DNA from: Deltaproteobacteria bacterium
GTDB lineage: Bacteria > Desulfobacterota > Syntrophia > Syntrophales > JAFGHS01
DNA: 32,051 bases
Direction of reading: 5' to 3'
NCBI GenBank assembly: GCA_016928025.1
Contig: JAFGLN010000073.1
Location: forward strand, 1-32,051
Position numbers and translations under genes: made by a program. Position 1 is the first letter of the stretch. Every line of letters begins with the position of its first letter. The notes under the pieces were generated by a model. That model was given only the letters and a program-made list of their open reading frames with translations, was not told the origin of the DNA and searched no databases. Positions 31,328 through 32,051 of the stretch are shown here, one piece after another.

Positions 31328-31515
31328 CGGGTTAGCCCACCCGGTTTCACTGGGGCTAAAAATCTTTTTCCGACCATGCATCATCTCGCTTCGCTGCCGG
31401 GGACGGAACTCGGGCTTTGCCCTCAGACATCGGCCCCGGCGGCCGCTCCGCTGCGATGGCATGGGGCCCGGAAAAATCTTGCATTCGCCCCGATGAAGCC
31501 AAATAGACTAACCCG
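31328..31515. repeat. 188-bp imperfect inverted repeat (hairpin element)
   Basis: The outer 29-nt arms (31328-31356 and the reverse complement of 31487-31515) agree at 21 of 29 positions, and all eight differences are transitions. Moving inward, matching blocks recur in order: TTTTTCCG, CCATGC, CCGGGG and GGGC, closing on GGGC-TTT-GCCC (31412-31422) near the centre. A transcript of the - strand would turn six of the eight arm differences into G-U pairs; the + strand would turn them into C-A mismatches. No transposase and no T tract accompany it. It resembles a MITE- or REP-like repeat or a structured RNA gene. The family is unknown. Confidence 0.75.
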
Positions 31516-31563
31516 GTCGAATATATTTGATGGGTATGAGTATCGCGAAGTGATGGCGGTTAG

Positions 31564-32051
31564 TATAGTGACTGTTGTCATCAATTCTCTTACGATGTGA
31601 GCGGCAATCGTCTTGAGGCGTTGAGGTCCGGGACAACCACCCGTTACGTCTATGATGCGGCGGGGAACCTCCTGGCCGAGGCCGACGGGTCGAACACAAT
31701 CATTCGCTATTACATTTATGGTCAAGGGCTTATGTCTGCGGTCACCCCGGCGGGTCAGGTTTACTGCTATCACTTCAATGCCACGGGCAGCACGGTGGCG
31801 ATGACCGATGACAGTGAAGCGATTGTGAACAAGTACGCCTATGATTCCTTCGGGAATATCAGCAGCCGGCAGGAAGCCTTTTCCCAGCCGTTCCAATTTG
31901 TCGGGCAGTTCGGCGTTATGATGGAGGCCGTGGGCGCCCGGACGTTCTATTACATGAAGGCCCGGTATTACGATCCCCAGGTGGGCCGGTTCATCTCGGA
32001 AGACCCGATCGGATTTGACGGCGGGGATGTGAATCTGTATGCGTATGTGGG
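31564..32051 (+). CDS. RHS repeat-associated core domain protein, 5'-truncated and open at the window end
   Basis: A frame open from 31564 (after a TAG at 31561) to the last base shows RHS/YD-repeat features: YDVSGNRLEAL, RYVYDAAGNLLAEADGS, IIRYYIYGQGL, HFNATGSTVAMTD, KYAYDSFGN, then the core end RYYDPQVGRFISEDPIGFD and NLYAYV from 31963. In known Rhs proteins this core closes the sugar-rich shell and is followed by a variable C-terminal toxin, which would lie beyond the window. The many upstream repeats, signal and VgrG/PAAR or secretion modules of a full gene are missing. No SD-supported start exists (GTG 31597 and TTG 31621 are the first candidates). It is probably a displaced Rhs tip or pseudogene. 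Base composition is clearly more GC-rich than the spacer before it. Confidence 0.8.
31599..31611 (+). repeat. 13-bp direct repeat, right copy
   Basis: Identical to 31274-31286. This copy lies inside the RHS reading frame, where it encodes part of SGNRL. Similarity to RHS proteins seems to begin slightly upstream of it, at about 31582, so the RHS side looks like the native context and the left copy the displaced one. Confidence 0.7.

Larger units (their letters stand above)
31140..31563. other. Gene-free spacer between the cluster terminator and the RHS frame
   Basis: About 420 nt without a supportable gene. The first 130 nt are AT-rich. An 8-bp tandem duplication, GTAGAACA twice, lies at 31285-31300. 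The rest is GC-rich and dominated by a large inverted repeat. A 98-codon frame (31304-31600) crosses the repeat, but has no SD and no recognisable domain. I see no convincing promoter. Confidence 0.6.

Noticed and set aside
31328..31515. Integron attC-like site.
   Set aside because: The terminal GTTAG/CTAAC boxes are in the reverse order to attC (which has RYYYAAC on the left and GTTRRRY on the right), and the element is longer than usual with no integrase or cassette gene.
31304..31600. A 98-codon + strand frame in the spacer after the ribosomal cluster.
   Set aside because: It starts at TTG without an SD, crosses the whole inverted repeat, has no recognisable domain, and is matched by frames on the other strand as expected from a palindrome.

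Overview
The window is the main transcription and translation gene cluster of a bacterium, about 31 kb with every gene on the + strand, followed by an accessory junction in the last 1 kb. The likeliest host is a deltaproteobacterium of the Desulfobacterota/Syntrophales kind. This is inferred from the tRNA-Trp-secE-nusG-rplKAJL-rpoBC-rpsLG-fusA-tuf-S10-spc-alpha order without a break, from the separate rpoB and rpoC lengths (1373 and 1386 aa), and from the style of the terminal RHS core. No search was run, so the taxon is tentative.

Layout. 1-77 is tRNA-Trp. 111-3359 holds secE, nusG, rplK, rplA, an L10-type RNA leader, rplJ and rplL. 3502-11887 holds rpoB and rpoC. 11951-16168 is the str set (rpsL, rpsG, fusA, tuf). 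16208-21253 is the S10 set (rpsJ, rplC, rplD, rplW, rplB, rpsS, rplV, rpsC, rplP, rpmC, rpsQ). 21297-26777 is the spc set (rplN, rplX, rplE, zinc-type rpsN, rpsH, rplF, rplR, rpsE, rpmD, rplO, secY). 26818-31079 is map, infA, rpmJ and the alpha set (rpsM, rpsK, rpsD, rpoA, rplQ). A clear intrinsic terminator at 31108-31139 closes the cluster. The 31140-32051 tail has an AT-rich spacer, a 188-bp imperfect inverted repeat, a pair of 13-bp direct repeats, and a 5'-truncated RHS core-domain reading frame that runs off the end.

How the genes work together. The products are most of the ribosomal proteins, the RNA polymerase core subunits alpha, beta and beta', factors EF-G, EF-Tu, IF-1 and NusG, the SecE and SecY translocon subunits, and methionine aminopeptidase. 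The visible control points are the structured gaps: the L10 leader, the rplL-rpoB stem-loops, two competing hairpins between rpoB and rpoC, and a hairpin before rpsL. Start codons were reassigned from Shine-Dalgarno (SD) spacing and family length where the longest open frame was too long.

I found no convincing new multigene system. The part least explained by known genes is the hairpin/direct-repeat/RHS junction after 31140. The competing RNA structures at rplJ and rpoC are the next most interesting.
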